Of a stretch of DNA of 64,000 nt, positions 8,840-18,152 are shown one piece after another (positions within the stretch are counted from its first letter, which is position 1; the number at the start of each line of letters is the position of its first letter). Both the position numbers and the translations under genes were made by a program. The notes under the pieces are model-generated. The model did not search any database and was not told where the DNA came from. It saw nothing but the letters and a program-made list of their open reading frames with translations. The stretch spans positions 3,410,001 to 3,474,000 of the forward strand of contig NZ_CP056122.1 in the NCBI RefSeq assembly GCF_018219455.1, given 5' to 3'. The DNA is from Moritella sp. 5 (lineage in GTDB: Bacteria; Pseudomonadota; Gammaproteobacteria; Enterobacterales; Moritellaceae).

Positions 8840-10077
8840 TATTTGTCCTCCTGTGTCGCATGCTCTACTTGCTCAACGATTTGGCTAAAGGCGAGTTCAA
8901 TACGTGATTTACGGGCAATTTCCGCATCAGTCGTAAACTCAACGCCTTCTAAACAACGTTGGAAAACATCGTTCACAGACAATTCTGATAAGGTTTCTTT
9001 AACTTGGCTATGCAAATGCTGCTCTCTGTCTTTACGGGCTCGGCGCACTTGTAAGACTTCAACAGGCAGATCTGTGGTCATCATTTCAATGCGGGTTTGT
9101 AAATCGGTTAAATAATCTTGCTCTTGCACTTCAATGCTCAACCATACCGGTAGCTCATCATCGTATGTTTTAAATTCAGCTAATTGCGCTTCGATACTTT
9201 CAAGGTTACCTTTCAGTACCTGCATTGGTTGAAACTGTGGAATAGTGAGTTCAATAACCGAGTCAAATGTACCATCAACAAAATTGACGAGGTTAACGCT
9301 TTTTTGCTGTTTAACTTCATCAAAACTAAGGGGTATTGGCGAACCGCTATAACGGATATGCTCTGACTTTGCGACCTTCTGCGCACGGTGAATATGACCA
9401 AGGGCAATATAATCTGCAGCCGGAAATTGATTGGCAGGGAATGCTTCAAGCGTGCCAATGTAGATATCGCGTACCGACTCAGTGACCGATACGCCCAACG
9501 CAGTCAAATGACCTGTGGCAATAATAGGTACTGCAGCGCCAAGTTGTTCACGTTTTGTCTTAGCGAGTTGATACAGATTACTGTAATGCTCGGTAATTGC
9601 CGAGCCTAAACGTTGCTGTTTTTCAGTACCAGATTGCCACGCTTCACTTTGCATTACGTCACGGGGGCGAATAAACGGCACTGCGCAAAGCAATGCCCCC
9701 ACGTCACCTTGGCGATCCTTTAACTCTAGCACCTGTTGCTCTAAATCCAGTGACACACTCGAGATAACGCGGGTATTAAGCTGCGACAATAGTTGCTTTG
9801 ATTCATTTAATGTCGCCACAGAATCGTGATTACCCGCTAGAATAATTAACTGACACTGTATTTTACTCATGGCAACAACAAAACTATTGTAAAGTTCGCG
9901 CGCATAACTTGGCGGAGTGCCAGTATCAAAAATATCACCAGCGACAATAACGGCATCTACTTGATGCTGCTCTACCTGTTCGAGTAACCAAGCCATAAAA
10001 CAGCTGTGTTCATTAGCGCGACTTTTTGTGATGAAATGCTGGCCAAGATGCCAATCTGAGGTGTGCAGTATTTTCAT
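8839..10077 (-). CDS. sbcD: Exonuclease subunit SbcD (Mre11-like nuclease)
   Basis: A 412-residue Mre11-type metallophosphoesterase, the nuclease subunit of SbcCD. The calcineurin-like motifs appear in order: HTSDWHLGQ (Asp8, His10), AGDIFDTG, LAGNHDS, then TGHLT and ALGHIHRAQ for the two-metal site. The C-terminal part matches the SbcD capping and SbcC-binding region. It is the first gene of the sbcDC operon, and its stop overlaps the sbcC start by one base. The promoter must lie in the short gap between it and the divergent metallo-hydrolase gene. Confidence 0.97.
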   Translation of the reverse strand: MKILHTSDWHLGQHFITKSRANEHSCFMAWLLEQVEQHQVDAVIVAGDIFDTGTPPSYARELYNSFVVAMSKIQCQLIILAGNHDSVATLNESKQLLSQLNTRVISSVSLDLEQQVLELKDRQGDVGALLCAVPFIRPRDVMQSEAWQSGTEKQQRLGSAITEHYSNLYQLAKTKREQLGAAVPIIATGHLTALGVSVTESVRDIYIGTLEAFPANQFPAADYIALGHIHRAQKVAKSEHIRYSGSPIPLSFDEVKQQKSVNLVNFVDGTFDSVIELTIPQFQPMQVLKGNLESIEAQLAEFKTYDDELPVWLSIEVQEQDYLTDLQTRIEMMTTDLPVEVLQVRRARKDREQHLHSQVKETLSELSVNDVFQRCLEGVEFTTDAEIARKSRIELAFSQIVEQVEHATQEDK

Positions 10078-10245
10078 GAAACGTTTGTTTCCTAGCGGTA
10101 AATGTAAGCTACCGCTAGTGTAGATAAATACTGGTTTTACTTCCAGTTGTTTTAGCCCTAATCACTTAAGTTGCAAAAATTAACATAACAGTGGATTTAT
10201 GCGAGAATAGCCAAATAACTAAACACTTAAAAAGAAGTATTGTTT

Positions 10246-11001
10246 ATGCAAATACATCACATTGAAGGTTATATTCAAACTATTCTGTTAGTCGAGTATC
10301 CAGACAAGTTATTATTACTTGATGGCGGCTGTCGATGTGATGTGCCCGTGATCAAAACCTTCATTACCGAAACATTGCAACGTGATATGTCTGACTTAAG
10401 TTTAGTGTTGGTATCACATATGCACCCCGACCATGCTGGCGGTGCACACTTATTACGTAAAAAATTTGGTTGTAAAATTGCGTCAGTTGAATTTGAACGT
10501 CAGTGGTATCAAGGGTTTAATGGCCGAGTCGCGCATGCGATTGATCTCATGCTGTCTTTATATGTAGCACATCGTAAAGGTAAAAATATCCGTAACATTT
10601 ATTATCACCCCGACCTTAAGCCCGATATTATTTTACAACACGAAACCTGTGTACCTGGTTTTAGCGACTGGATGGTACATTTTACCCCAGGGCATACCGA
10701 TCGGGATCTGTCGTTTTTACATCAGCCAACACAACAAATGTATGTGGGAGATATGATCTTAAAACTCAAAAACAAGTTCACCTCACCCTTCCCTATCTAT
10801 CAGCCTAAGGCTTACAAGCAATCACTCAACAAACTATTGCAACTTAACATCAGTAAAATATTAATGGCACATGATGGTTTCTCTGAAATAACGCCTAAAG
10901 ACATTCAGCAATTAATTACAAAAAGTACCAATCGACCATTAACTGTAGAAAAAGTAATTAAGCACAAATTTAAAAGCTTCATGTTCAATAAAAAAACGTA
11001 A
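10246..11001 (+). CDS. MBL-fold metallo-hydrolase
   Basis: A metallo-beta-lactamase-fold hydrolase of about 251 residues. The zinc-binding motif SHMHPDHAGG places His58, His60, Asp62 and His63; FTPGHTDRD supplies the next His, YVGDMIL the bridging Asp, and LMAHDGF the last His. No signal peptide is seen, so it is probably cytoplasmic. I chose the ATG at 10246 (AAAGAAG upstream) over a TTG two codons earlier. Substrates in this broad family range from thioesters to phosphodiesters; this one cannot be specified. It is divergent from sbcDC and convergent with the M48 peptidase. Confidence 0.8.
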   Translation: MQIHHIEGYIQTILLVEYPDKLLLLDGGCRCDVPVIKTFITETLQRDMSDLSLVLVSHMHPDHAGGAHLLRKKFGCKIASVEFERQWYQGFNGRVAHAIDLMLSLYVAHRKGKNIRNIYYHPDLKPDIILQHETCVPGFSDWMVHFTPGHTDRDLSFLHQPTQQMYVGDMILKLKNKFTSPFPIYQPKAYKQSLNKLLQLNISKILMAHDGFSEITPKDIQQLITKSTNRPLTVEKVIKHKFKSFMFNKKT

Positions 11002-11036
11002 GTATTATTACATTAGAAGCGTGACTTATTTGCCTA

Positions 11037-11813
11037 TCAATATTGACAGCTCAGTTCTTTATGCTGGCGGTATTCAGCAGGTAATTTTGCGATTGCTTTA
11101 CGTAAATCTTTGATACGCGTATCGTGTGATGGATGCGTTGACAATAGCTCAGGCGGTTGCTTACCGCTTGATGCAGCAGCCATATTTTGCCACAATGCCA
11201 CGCTTTCTTCTGGATCAAATCCCGCTTTCGCCATTAATTCTAACCCAACAATATCAGCTTCCGATTCTTGGGTACGTCCGTACGGTAACACCACGCCATA
11301 TTGCAGACCCAAGCCTAACGCTTGCATTGCAGTCTCTTTATACGCTTGATTTTGCAATGCATAATCCGTCACCTGTAAGCCAAGATTGGTGATCTTTGAT
11401 TGTGATAGACGTTCGTTACTGTGTTTTGCTGTTACGTGAACAATTTCATGCCCCATTACAGCCGCTAATTGTGACGGTGTTTTCGCTACTTTTAATAAAC
11501 CGGTATACACACCAATATGACCACCCGGTAAGGCAAAAGCATTCACTTGTGGACTATCAAAAATAACCACATCCCAATTGGTTGGCTGGTCAACATAATG
11601 CGTCAAAGTATCAGCAATACATTGTACATAATTGTTCAGTTTAGGATCGGTATTGATTTTTTCTTGCTGTTTGATTTGATCGAATGATTGTGCGCCAAGC
11701 TGCGTCATATCACCAGATGAATACAATAGCACCTGATTACGACCTGTTGGCGATGCAGTGCAGCCCACAACTAAAGATGATAGTACGACTAAAGGTAAGA
11801 TTTGTTTAAACAT
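11037..11813 (-). CDS. M48 family metalloprotease, lipoprotein
   Basis: A 258-residue zinc peptidase anchored by a lipid. A signal sequence ends in the lipobox LVVGC (Cys18). The catalytic motif MGHEIVHVTAKH has HEIVH at about residues 122-126, and the third zinc ligand is the Glu in ESEADIVGLELMAKAGFDP. This layout matches periplasmic M48 lipoproteins such as LoiP/YggG, involved in envelope protein quality control. After the lipobox, ASPTGRNQVLLYSSGDM is the usual family opening. No partner gene is adjacent. Confidence 0.9.
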   Translation of the reverse strand: MFKQILPLVVLSSLVVGCTASPTGRNQVLLYSSGDMTQLGAQSFDQIKQQEKINTDPKLNNYVQCIADTLTHYVDQPTNWDVVIFDSPQVNAFALPGGHIGVYTGLLKVAKTPSQLAAVMGHEIVHVTAKHSNERLSQSKITNLGLQVTDYALQNQAYKETAMQALGLGLQYGVVLPYGRTQESEADIVGLELMAKAGFDPEESVALWQNMAAASSGKQPPELLSTHPSHDTRIKDLRKAIAKLPAEYRQHKELSCQY

Positions 11814-11916
11814 GCGCCCTCCTAATTGGCTCTTTAATTTAATAACAAACTAGTTATCATCAAACCAGTATAAGGAGCAACTTACAAATAGTAAAATACT
11901 CACAATCGTCTCTTGG

Positions 11917-12117
11917 CTAAAAATTTTTAAACTGATTGGTTTTTGTATCGTAATGATAACCAAGCGTATCTAATTTATTGGCGAGCGCTTCGGTAGGCAT
12001 TTCATAAGATGCAGAAAGATCATGCAGATCGGTACATTCTAATCGCAGTTTTTCATTAACAATACCGAGTAAGATCGCAGTATCCATTTGTTCAAAATTA
12101 CTTAAGTCCATCTTCAT
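11917..12117 (-). CDS. DUF4250 domain protein
   Basis: A small protein of about 66 residues that matches the DUF4250 pattern (DLSNFEQMD, then a hydrophobic ILLGIVNEKLR helix, a Leu-rich middle, and a LDTLGYHYD end). It is probably cytoplasmic and helical, and its function is unknown. The start is uncertain: GTG (12120), ATG (12117) and ATG (12111) are all in frame; I took 12117. It stands alone between the M48 peptidase and the NTF2-like gene on the same strand. Confidence 0.7.
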   Translation of the reverse strand: MKMDLSNFEQMDTAILLGIVNEKLRLECTDLHDLSASYEMPTEALANKLDTLGYHYDTKTNQFKNF

Positions 12118-12195
12118 CACCCATCATGTAAGTACTGATAAGTTAAGTTTAGAAGACTTAAGTCATTTTAACAGGCGTGGCCTCAATCGCTGTAA

Positions 12196-12579
12196 CTATG
12201 ATTCAGACGCGGGTGTCTCATGAAGGTGACGCCATAAAATTTCATCTCCTTCAAGCGTCAATAAAACAGTTGAATGTCTCAATGACTCTATGTTGTTAGG
12301 CAAAATTTGACGTTCAACATAACTCACTAAAGCCCCTTGTGACCACTCTGCTAATATCTCCATTTTATCCATAATAATTTTGAGCCCGTCCTTTGCACCG
12401 CAATTATTCTGAAAAAATGCTTCCAAAGTAAGAAAATCTAACTTAGTACCATTGATACTTATCATCGAAAAGTTCCTATCAAAACGTGAAAGTAACACTT
12501 CAAGATCACCTTTACCTTGCCCAAGCCAATTCTCAATTTTTACATGTGTATCGACAAGTTCATTAAAAAAACGGTTCAT
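12196..12579 (-). CDS. NTF2-like (DUF4440-type) protein
   Basis: A 127-residue protein with the pattern of small NTF2/SnoaL-like domains: an N-terminal helix (ELVDTHVKIENWLGQG), FDRNFSMISINGTKLDFLTLEAFF in the middle, and a terminal strand DEILWRHLHETPA. Such proteins often act as small-molecule-binding or isomerase-type domains; no catalytic set is clear here. It begins ten bases after the end of the MFS transporter gene and has an AAAGGA ribosome-binding site, so the two are likely co-transcribed. Confidence 0.65.
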   Translation of the reverse strand: MNRFFNELVDTHVKIENWLGQGKGDLEVLLSRFDRNFSMISINGTKLDFLTLEAFFQNNCGAKDGLKIIMDKMEILAEWSQGALVSYVERQILPNNIESLRHSTVLLTLEGDEILWRHLHETPASES

Positions 12580-12589
12580 ACTATTTCCT

Positions 12590-13963
12590 TTAAGCGTTTA
12601 TTTTTTTCAAGACAGCTTTGTTATCAATATATAAACAAAGCAAAAATGGCACGGCAGTAGCGGCCGCAGCGAGATAAAAACTGATTTGATAAGCACTCAA
12701 GCTATCAACAGTCATTTGTAGTAGCTGCAGTATCAAACTCATTACAGCAACACCAACACAAAAACTAAACTGGCGATTGATATTCCAAATTGCACTCGCA
12801 TCAGCCAACGATACACAATCAATAGTTAAAAAAGCTGAACTCTGGGCTGCACTACTACATAAAGAACCACCAAAACCCATTAATGAAAAAGAAATCAGCA
12901 ATAGCAGCTGTTGATCAACCATAGTGATTTGAGATAAGCATAAAATACCAATACCTTGGATCAAGCACCCCAACATAAATAAAGGCTTAGGGCCATAATA
13001 ATTAAATAATTTGCCCACAAGCATAATGGCTAAAAATGCTGACAATGACCACGGTATCATCAGAACACCAACCGATGATGCTGACATACCCAACTGCATT
13101 TGAAGGTACATCATTGCGATTAAATTAACGCCCATAAATACACCCGGAATAAATAAATAAACCATCATCGAAATACGAAGTAATGGATTACGAATTAAGC
13201 CCAAATCAAGTAATGGCTTAGGATGACGGAAACTATGACGCACGTAATAAACCAATACCGCAACCGCTGTAATTAGTAATATAAGAGCACCGAATAGTTT
13301 GTTGGGGACGGCTAACCAGTCTAAACCGAGTAGTAACAGGGTTAACCCCAGACTTGCAATAGCGAGCCCCCGAACATCTAGGAAGTGACTATCTTTCGGA
13401 AATGACACTTTATCGCTACGCAGCCACACAAAAGCAAGCACTAAAGCAATCAATGTCAGCGGTAGATTAACAAAAAATACCCATCGCCAACTTAACAGAT
13501 CAACAATAAGGCCACCGAGAGCTGGAGAAAGTGCAGGTGCTAATAAACCGACTAACATAATGATAGAAGAAAGGCGTGCGCGTTCATGACTCGCATAAAG
13601 CTGGTAGGTCAGAGTCTGCCCTATCGGAATTAACAAGCCACCACTTAAACCTTGAAGTAAGCGTAATCCAATCAGCAGTTCAATAGAATTAGCAAAACCA
13701 GCCATGACCGTAGTCACAAGAAATAAAGTGAGCGATAACAAAAATACTCGACGCCCGCCAATACGCAGTGCTAACCAAGCACTAATTGGTGTAACTAATA
13801 TCAATCCCAAAATGTAACTCGTACTTACCCAAGTCAATTGATCAACGCTCGCATTCAGTGCCTGGCCGATCGCAGGGTAAGCTACATTAGTAATAAACAT
13901 ATTAATGAGATCGATAAAAAAACCCAGTAAATAAACAATTGCAACTTTAGTACGATATTGCAT
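12590..13963 (-). CDS. MFS drug efflux transporter, DHA2-like (14 TM)
   Basis: A 457-residue inner-membrane transporter with about 14 hydrophobic segments. Motif A is present as LALRIGGRRVF and the antiporter motif C as LVGLLAPALSPALGG, both typical of proton-driven drug efflux pumps of the EmrB/QacA branch. RLLQGLSGGLLIP matches motif B. No EmrA-type adaptor lies nearby, so it may work alone. It is transcribed divergently from a LysR regulator across a 110-base gap that carries a perfect inverted repeat, so LysR control is likely. An AGGAGG site precedes the ATG. Confidence 0.9.
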   Translation of the reverse strand: MQYRTKVAIVYLLGFFIDLINMFITNVAYPAIGQALNASVDQLTWVSTSYILGLILVTPISAWLALRIGGRRVFLLSLTLFLVTTVMAGFANSIELLIGLRLLQGLSGGLLIPIGQTLTYQLYASHERARLSSIIMLVGLLAPALSPALGGLIVDLLSWRWVFFVNLPLTLIALVLAFVWLRSDKVSFPKDSHFLDVRGLAIASLGLTLLLLGLDWLAVPNKLFGALILLITAVAVLVYYVRHSFRHPKPLLDLGLIRNPLLRISMMVYLFIPGVFMGVNLIAMMYLQMQLGMSASSVGVLMIPWSLSAFLAIMLVGKLFNYYGPKPLFMLGCLIQGIGILCLSQITMVDQQLLLLISFSLMGFGGSLCSSAAQSSAFLTIDCVSLADASAIWNINRQFSFCVGVAVMSLILQLLQMTVDSLSAYQISFYLAAAATAVPFLLCLYIDNKAVLKKINA

Positions 13964-14037
13964 AAAACCTCCTACAAACGAAAGATACGCAGTCTAAATC
14001 TGAAATCACGGTGGATAAATAGGGTATAGTCACTTAC

Positions 14038-14060
14038 ACTGTCAAAAATAATTTGACAGT
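14038..14060. promoter_or_regulatory. Inverted repeat in the MFS/LysR divergent promoter
   Basis: Arms ACTGTCAAA and TTTGACAGT are perfect 9-base complements with a 5-base spacer, 14 bases before the LysR ATG. The repeat includes a T-N11-A core as in LysR operators. It is a likely autoregulatory and divergent-promoter operator for the adjacent regulator. Confidence 0.6.
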
Positions 14061-14073
14061 TAACGAGAGGAAC

Positions 14074-14955
14074 ATGCTTAATTTACAAAGGATGAAGATC
14101 TTCACTGCAGTGGTCGAAGCTGGAAGTTTTACTGCAGCGGCAGAGGTGCTGGATCAGAGCAAGGCTGTCGTTAGCTTCAATGTCAAACAACTAGAAGCTG
14201 AACTGGGTGTTTCTTTATTGAGGCGTAGTACGCGAAAAATTTCACTCACAGAACCCGGTAAACATTTCTATCAAAATAGCCTACGCTTATTAGCGGATGC
14301 AGAGCACATTTTGAACGATGTGCGTCACGATCATCATGGTTTAAGTGGTGTACTACGTGTTACAAGTACTCCTGAATATGGTGCACACAAAGTTGTACCA
14401 GCGCTGGCAGCATTCGCAAAAAAACACCCTCAGTTACATATTAATTACATTTCATCATCTAAGCATGCTGATTTAATTGCCGAATATTTTGACATCGCTA
14501 TTCGCTTGGGTGAATTGGCCGATTCAAATTATCACGCAGCATATATTGATAATTTTGCTATTTTCCCTGTCAGCTCTCCAAGTTATCTAGCAACGAATAA
14601 CATAAATACGTTATCTGACTTAGCGCAAGCTAATTGGATCACTAACAGTCGCTTAAAATCGCCACTGAGTTGGAAAGTAATAACACCACAAAAAGAAACT
14701 GTATTATTCAATGTCGAAAGTCCTTCAACCATCACTGCTGATAGCGCTAGCGCACTGTTAGCCTTTACATTAAACGGGACGGGCATAGCACTAATACCCG
14801 AATGGCTTGTACATCCAGCATTAGAGCAAGGCCAACTCATTCACTTACTTCCTGAGTATATTTTTCCATTACAGAATATTTATGCAATCTATCCTAATAC
14901 TCGTTACGTTCCTGAAAAAGTGAGAGCTTTTATTGATTTTTTACGAGAGTGGTAG
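14074..14955 (+). CDS. LysR family transcriptional regulator
   Basis: A regulator of about 293 residues: a winged helix-turn-helix at the N-terminus (MKIFTAVVEAGSFTAAAEVL, followed by LEAELGVSLLRRSTRKISLT) and a LysR substrate-binding domain (about 90-290). I chose the ATG at 14074 because GAGAGG lies just upstream; a TTG at 14053 is within the operator repeat. It is divergent from the MFS pump, a common efflux-regulator pairing. The effector is unknown. The C-terminal domain resembles the CrgA/YhjC-like branch, but that is a loose impression. Confidence 0.9.
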   Translation: MLNLQRMKIFTAVVEAGSFTAAAEVLDQSKAVVSFNVKQLEAELGVSLLRRSTRKISLTEPGKHFYQNSLRLLADAEHILNDVRHDHHGLSGVLRVTSTPEYGAHKVVPALAAFAKKHPQLHINYISSSKHADLIAEYFDIAIRLGELADSNYHAAYIDNFAIFPVSSPSYLATNNINTLSDLAQANWITNSRLKSPLSWKVITPQKETVLFNVESPSTITADSASALLAFTLNGTGIALIPEWLVHPALEQGQLIHLLPEYIFPLQNIYAIYPNTRYVPEKVRAFIDFLREW

Positions 14956-15074
14956 GTACCAAAGTATGCTATCGACCCTAGGACGGGATTTCTAGATAAC
15001 AGGTAAGGCCTGCGAAGGGATAACATTGGGGTATTTATCGCCGACAGTATTTGATCAACGAGTATTAAGCTTTA

Positions 15075-15118
15075 TCCCTTATCATGAAAGGACTGATAAG
15101 GGAGATTTAGAAAATCTC
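15075..15118. terminator. Hairpin pair between convergent lysR and Sel1 genes
   Basis: TCCCTTATCA (15075-15084) pairs perfectly with TGATAAGGGA (15094-15103). A second, overlapping hairpin is GAGATTT/AAATCTC (15102-15118). The position between convergent genes fits bidirectional termination, though T-runs are weak. Confidence 0.55.
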
Positions 15119-15146
15119 AAGTCATTTTAGTCGGCGTAAACAGAGG

Positions 15147-15764
15147 CTAAACTGATTTCTTAAACCAATTACTAATAAAAGAAAAACGGGTTTTCTTACG
15201 TTGCGCTAATTTTTCTAAAACAGCTTCATCTACCCATTGTTCCGACATTTTACGTGCGTTATCAAGCGATTTACGATCCATTTTACCTTCGATCATTTTT
15301 AGCACTTTTTTCACGTCTTTGCTGTTTTCACCATTTAATTCTGCAGCATAAAGCCACGCATAACCTAAACCATAATGTTGCTGAATACCTTCGGCATAAA
15401 CATACATCATGCCCAGTTGTACTTGCGCTGCTAAATATCGCTTACGTCCCGCTTCTGCATATAGTTTAAATGCTTGTTTTTTATCTGAATCAGTGCCTAA
15501 GCCATTAAAGAACATAGTAGCGAGATTATACTCTGCTGCTGACACTTCGTATTTAATCACTTCGGCAGAAAAAGCATTTGGATTACTGGTAAACGAACGC
15601 ACTGCGATACTGTACCAGTAAAAAGCATCTTCATAAGAACCTCGTGCATAAAACATATCCGCAGCAGCCAACTGAGAGAAAGGACTCCCTTGCTCGGCTT
15701 CTGCCACGATTTGTAAACGAGGATCTCGCGGTTTAACTCGCGCATTTTCGATATTGTCTGACAT
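15147..15764 (-). CDS. Sel1-like repeat (tetratricopeptide-like) protein
   Basis: A protein of about 205 residues with Sel1/TPR-like helical repeats. Ala- and Gly-patterned units are visible, such as SQLAAADMFYARGSYEDAFYW, EYNLATMFFNGLGTDSDKKQAF and VQLGMMYVYAEGIQQHYGLGYAW. These folds mediate protein-protein contacts. No signal peptide is seen with the ATG at 15764; a TTG eight codons upstream is less likely. The basic C-terminus (KKTRFSFISNWFKKSV) might contact membrane or nucleic acid. Role unknown. Confidence 0.75.
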   Translation of the reverse strand: MSDNIENARVKPRDPRLQIVAEAEQGSPFSQLAAADMFYARGSYEDAFYWYSIAVRSFTSNPNAFSAEVIKYEVSAAEYNLATMFFNGLGTDSDKKQAFKLYAEAGRKRYLAAQVQLGMMYVYAEGIQQHYGLGYAWLYAAELNGENSKDVKKVLKMIEGKMDRKSLDNARKMSEQWVDEAVLEKLAQRKKTRFSFISNWFKKSV

Positions 15765-16026
15765 GCTTGTACTTACCAATAAAAACAAAAAGCCAGCAAA
15801 GCCGACTTATACATAAAATTGAATACTGTATATATAAATATCACTATGTTTTTATACAGCAGTTATTACATTCTACCGAAACAAAATCCTCCTGCATAGG
15901 TGCTATTACATCGTTTTTTTTTAACCACTGGCAGGTAATTGTTTAAGCGATTTTAACAACCGATTTAACCTTGTTTGAATATACTTGTGCTATTATCGCC
16001 TCATTAAAATAGATAAAGGACAAAAA

Positions 16027-16755
16027 ATGTCACAGCAGACAGCAAACAAAGCGGTATTAGTATTCAGTGGTGGTCAGGATAGTACTACCTGTTTAGTTGA
16101 TGCCTTACAGCGTTATGATAGCGTCGATTGTATTACCTTTGATTATGGTCAACGCCATAGCCAAGAGATCGAGGTAGCGAAAAAAACAGCGGCTTATTTC
16201 GGTGTGAAAAATCATAAAATCATCAATGTTGATCTGCTTAGTGAATTGGCGATTAGTTCACTAACTCGTGACGATATCGCGGTATCTCACGAACTGATGG
16301 ATAACGGTTTACCAAATTCGTTTGTACCAGGTCGCAATATCTTATTCATGACGCTGGCGAGTATTTATGCTTACCAAGTCGGTGCTAACACAGTTATTAC
16401 CGGTGTATGTGAAACTGACTTTTCTGGCTACCCTGATTGCCGAGATGAATTTATCAAGTCAATTAATCAAGCATGTAACCTAGGTATGGCTAAAGACTTT
16501 AAATTTGAGACGCCATTAATGTGGTTGAACAAAGCGGAAACATGGGCGCTTGCAGATTTGCATGATGAACTTGATTTCGTTACTCACCAATCACTGACTT
16601 GTTATAACGGTGTTGTGGGTAAAGGTTGTGGCGACTGCCCGGCCTGTCTATTACGTAATAATGGTTTAAATGATTATCTCACCAATAAAACTGTGCACAT
16701 TACAGCGCTAAAAGGCAAGTTACCACGTTTAGCGGGTATTCAAGCCACATCATAA
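16027..16755 (+). CDS. queC: 7-cyano-7-deazaguanine synthase QueC
   Basis: QueC converts 7-carboxy-7-deazaguanine to preQ0 using ATP and ammonia, in queuosine tRNA-modification biosynthesis. The PP-loop ATP pyrophosphatase motif SGGQDSTT is at residues 14-21, and the C-terminal zinc site is formed by Cys192, Cys201, Cys204 and Cys207 ([10 protein letters not shown]). The length (about 242 residues) is normal. The ATG at 16027 follows AAAGGA; an upstream in-frame start lacks a site. queD and queE are not in the window. Confidence 0.97.
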   Translation: MSQQTANKAVLVFSGGQDSTTCLVDALQRYDSVDCITFDYGQRHSQEIEVAKKTAAYFGVKNHKIINVDLLSELAISSLTRDDIAVSHELMDNGLPNSFVPGRNILFMTLASIYAYQVGANTVITGVCETDFSGYPDCRDEFIKSINQACNLGMAKDFKFETPLMWLNKAETWALADLHDELDFVTHQSLTCYNGVVGKGCGDCPACLLRNNGLNDYLTNKTVHITALKGKLPRLAGIQATS

Positions 16756-16779
16756 TAGGGCTTATAATAAGTAAGCCAG

Positions 16780-16818
16780 ACTCAATTGTATGTTCTATTT
16801 CAGCACATACAATTGAGT
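16780..16818. terminator. Bidirectional hairpin between queC and permease gene
   Basis: Perfect 14-base arms ACTCAATTGTATGT and ACATACAATTGAGT with an 11-base loop lie between convergent genes. There is no long T-run on either side. Confidence 0.6.
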
Positions 16819-16865
16819 CCCTCGTCAATAAACTGAACGTTCCTTCTTTTATTATTCCGCCGTAT

Positions 16866-18152
16866 TTATAGGAATACGTTAAAAATCAGTGCTGAGATTG
16901 CAATCAATCCCATGATGGTAACGAAAATATTACTTAAGGCACCACGGTATTTAGCCAATGCTTCAACTTTAGATACCGCGTACATAGGCATCACAAACAA
17001 GATCATAGCAATAACTGGTCCCGAAAATATTTCCATCATATTTAAAATACTTGGGTTCATTACTGACACAATCCAGATACTGATAAACAATATAAAAATA
17101 GTCAGCTTGTTAGTCGCTGAAGGCGTTATGTTTACTTGCTTACGTATCAAACCATTTAAGCCTTCACGAGCGCCTAAGAAATGCCCAAAAAATGAAGATG
17201 TAATAGCAATGAAAGCAATTAACGGACCTAAAGAAGCAATTAAAGCATTGTCTTTCACATTTGCAAGATACGATAAAACAGATATATTTTGTATTTTAGC
17301 TTCCAACAACTGCGCCGGTGTTAGGCTGAACACGCAGGAGAAAACAAAAAATACGACGAACGAAATAAGCATGATTGACGTACGTTTAAGGATCTGTTCT
17401 GATTTCTCCCCAGCTTGTTTACCATAATGGCGCTTTTGTGCCGTAGAAAAGCTAGAGATAGCTGCGGCATGACTAAACGCAAATACAGTAACAGGCACAG
17501 CTAACCATAATGTACGCGAGAACTCACCCATATCCGTCACCATTGATATGTCAGGCACTTGCCAATCTTGGATCATGTAAATTGACAGTCCAGCAAGAAT
17601 AAGCACCAATGGATAAACGATGATCTCAAACGCTTTGAGTACTAACTTCTCTCCCCCCATCATCACACTCACCATGCCAGCAACCAATATACCGGATAAC
17701 AACACACGTGAAGGAGATGCTAAACCAAGCTGATTTACGATAAAGCTATCGACTGTATTAGTTAACCCTACACCATAAATAAGTAAAATAGGATAAATAG
17801 ATAAGAAATACAGAATAGAGATAATACGACCAGCATTGTGACCAAAATGTTCTTCAACAACATCGGTAAAATCGGCCTCGGGATTCTTCGATGAAAGAAC
17901 AAATCGAGATAATCCCCTATGCGCTAAAAAAGTCATCGGGCCCGCGAGCAGTGCCATTATGATAAGCGGCCAGAATCCACCAGCACCTATATTGATAGGT
18001 AAAAACAATATGCCTGCCCCTACAGCAGTACCAAATAAACTAATTGTCCACTTGGTATCATGGGCACTCCAACTGCCAGTATCTGAATCAACTTTAGAAT
18101 GAGAATAAGAACGAGATTGAGATTGAGATTGACTACTCTTAATATTTAACAC
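16866..18152 (-). CDS. HAAAP family amino acid permease (serine/threonine type)
   Basis: A 428-residue inner-membrane symporter with about 11 helices, in the hydroxy/aromatic amino acid permease family. The first helix carries SLFGTAVGAGILFLPINIG, the substrate/ion-binding signature of SdaC-like serine transporters; FAFSHAAAISSFSTAQKRHYG is another family signature. The N-terminus is hydrophilic and Ser/Gln-rich, encoded partly by a short repeat of CAATCT. The start is GTG (18152) with AAGGA eight bases upstream. Proton- or sodium-coupled uptake of serine or threonine is the likely role; the exact substrate is inferred. Confidence 0.85.
   Translation of the reverse strand: MLNIKSSQSQSQSRSYSHSKVDSDTGSWSAHDTKWTISLFGTAVGAGILFLPINIGAGGFWPLIIMALLAGPMTFLAHRGLSRFVLSSKNPEADFTDVVEEHFGHNAGRIISILYFLSIYPILLIYGVGLTNTVDSFIVNQLGLASPSRVLLSGILVAGMVSVMMGGEKLVLKAFEIIVYPLVLILAGLSIYMIQDWQVPDISMVTDMGEFSRTLWLAVPVTVFAFSHAAAISSFSTAQKRHYGKQAGEKSEQILKRTSIMLISFVVFFVFSCVFSLTPAQLLEAKIQNISVLSYLANVKDNALIASLGPLIAFIAITSSFFGHFLGAREGLNGLIRKQVNITPSATNKLTIFILFISIWIVSVMNPSILNMMEIFSGPVIAMILFVMPMYAVSKVEALAKYRGALSNIFVTIMGLIAISALIFNVFL

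Noticed and set aside
15823-15860. LexA-like half site TACTGTATATATA
   Set aside because: The right half (ACAG) is missing at the proper spacing, and the Sel1 gene is not an obvious SOS gene.
16912-17427. 171-codon open frame on the plus strand within the permease gene
   Set aside because: Antisense of a hydrophobic coding region; no ribosome-binding site or family resemblance.
18110-18140. Short CAATCT repeat at the start of the permease gene
   Set aside because: Only about three units, in a hydrophilic N-terminus; too short for a variable-repeat claim.
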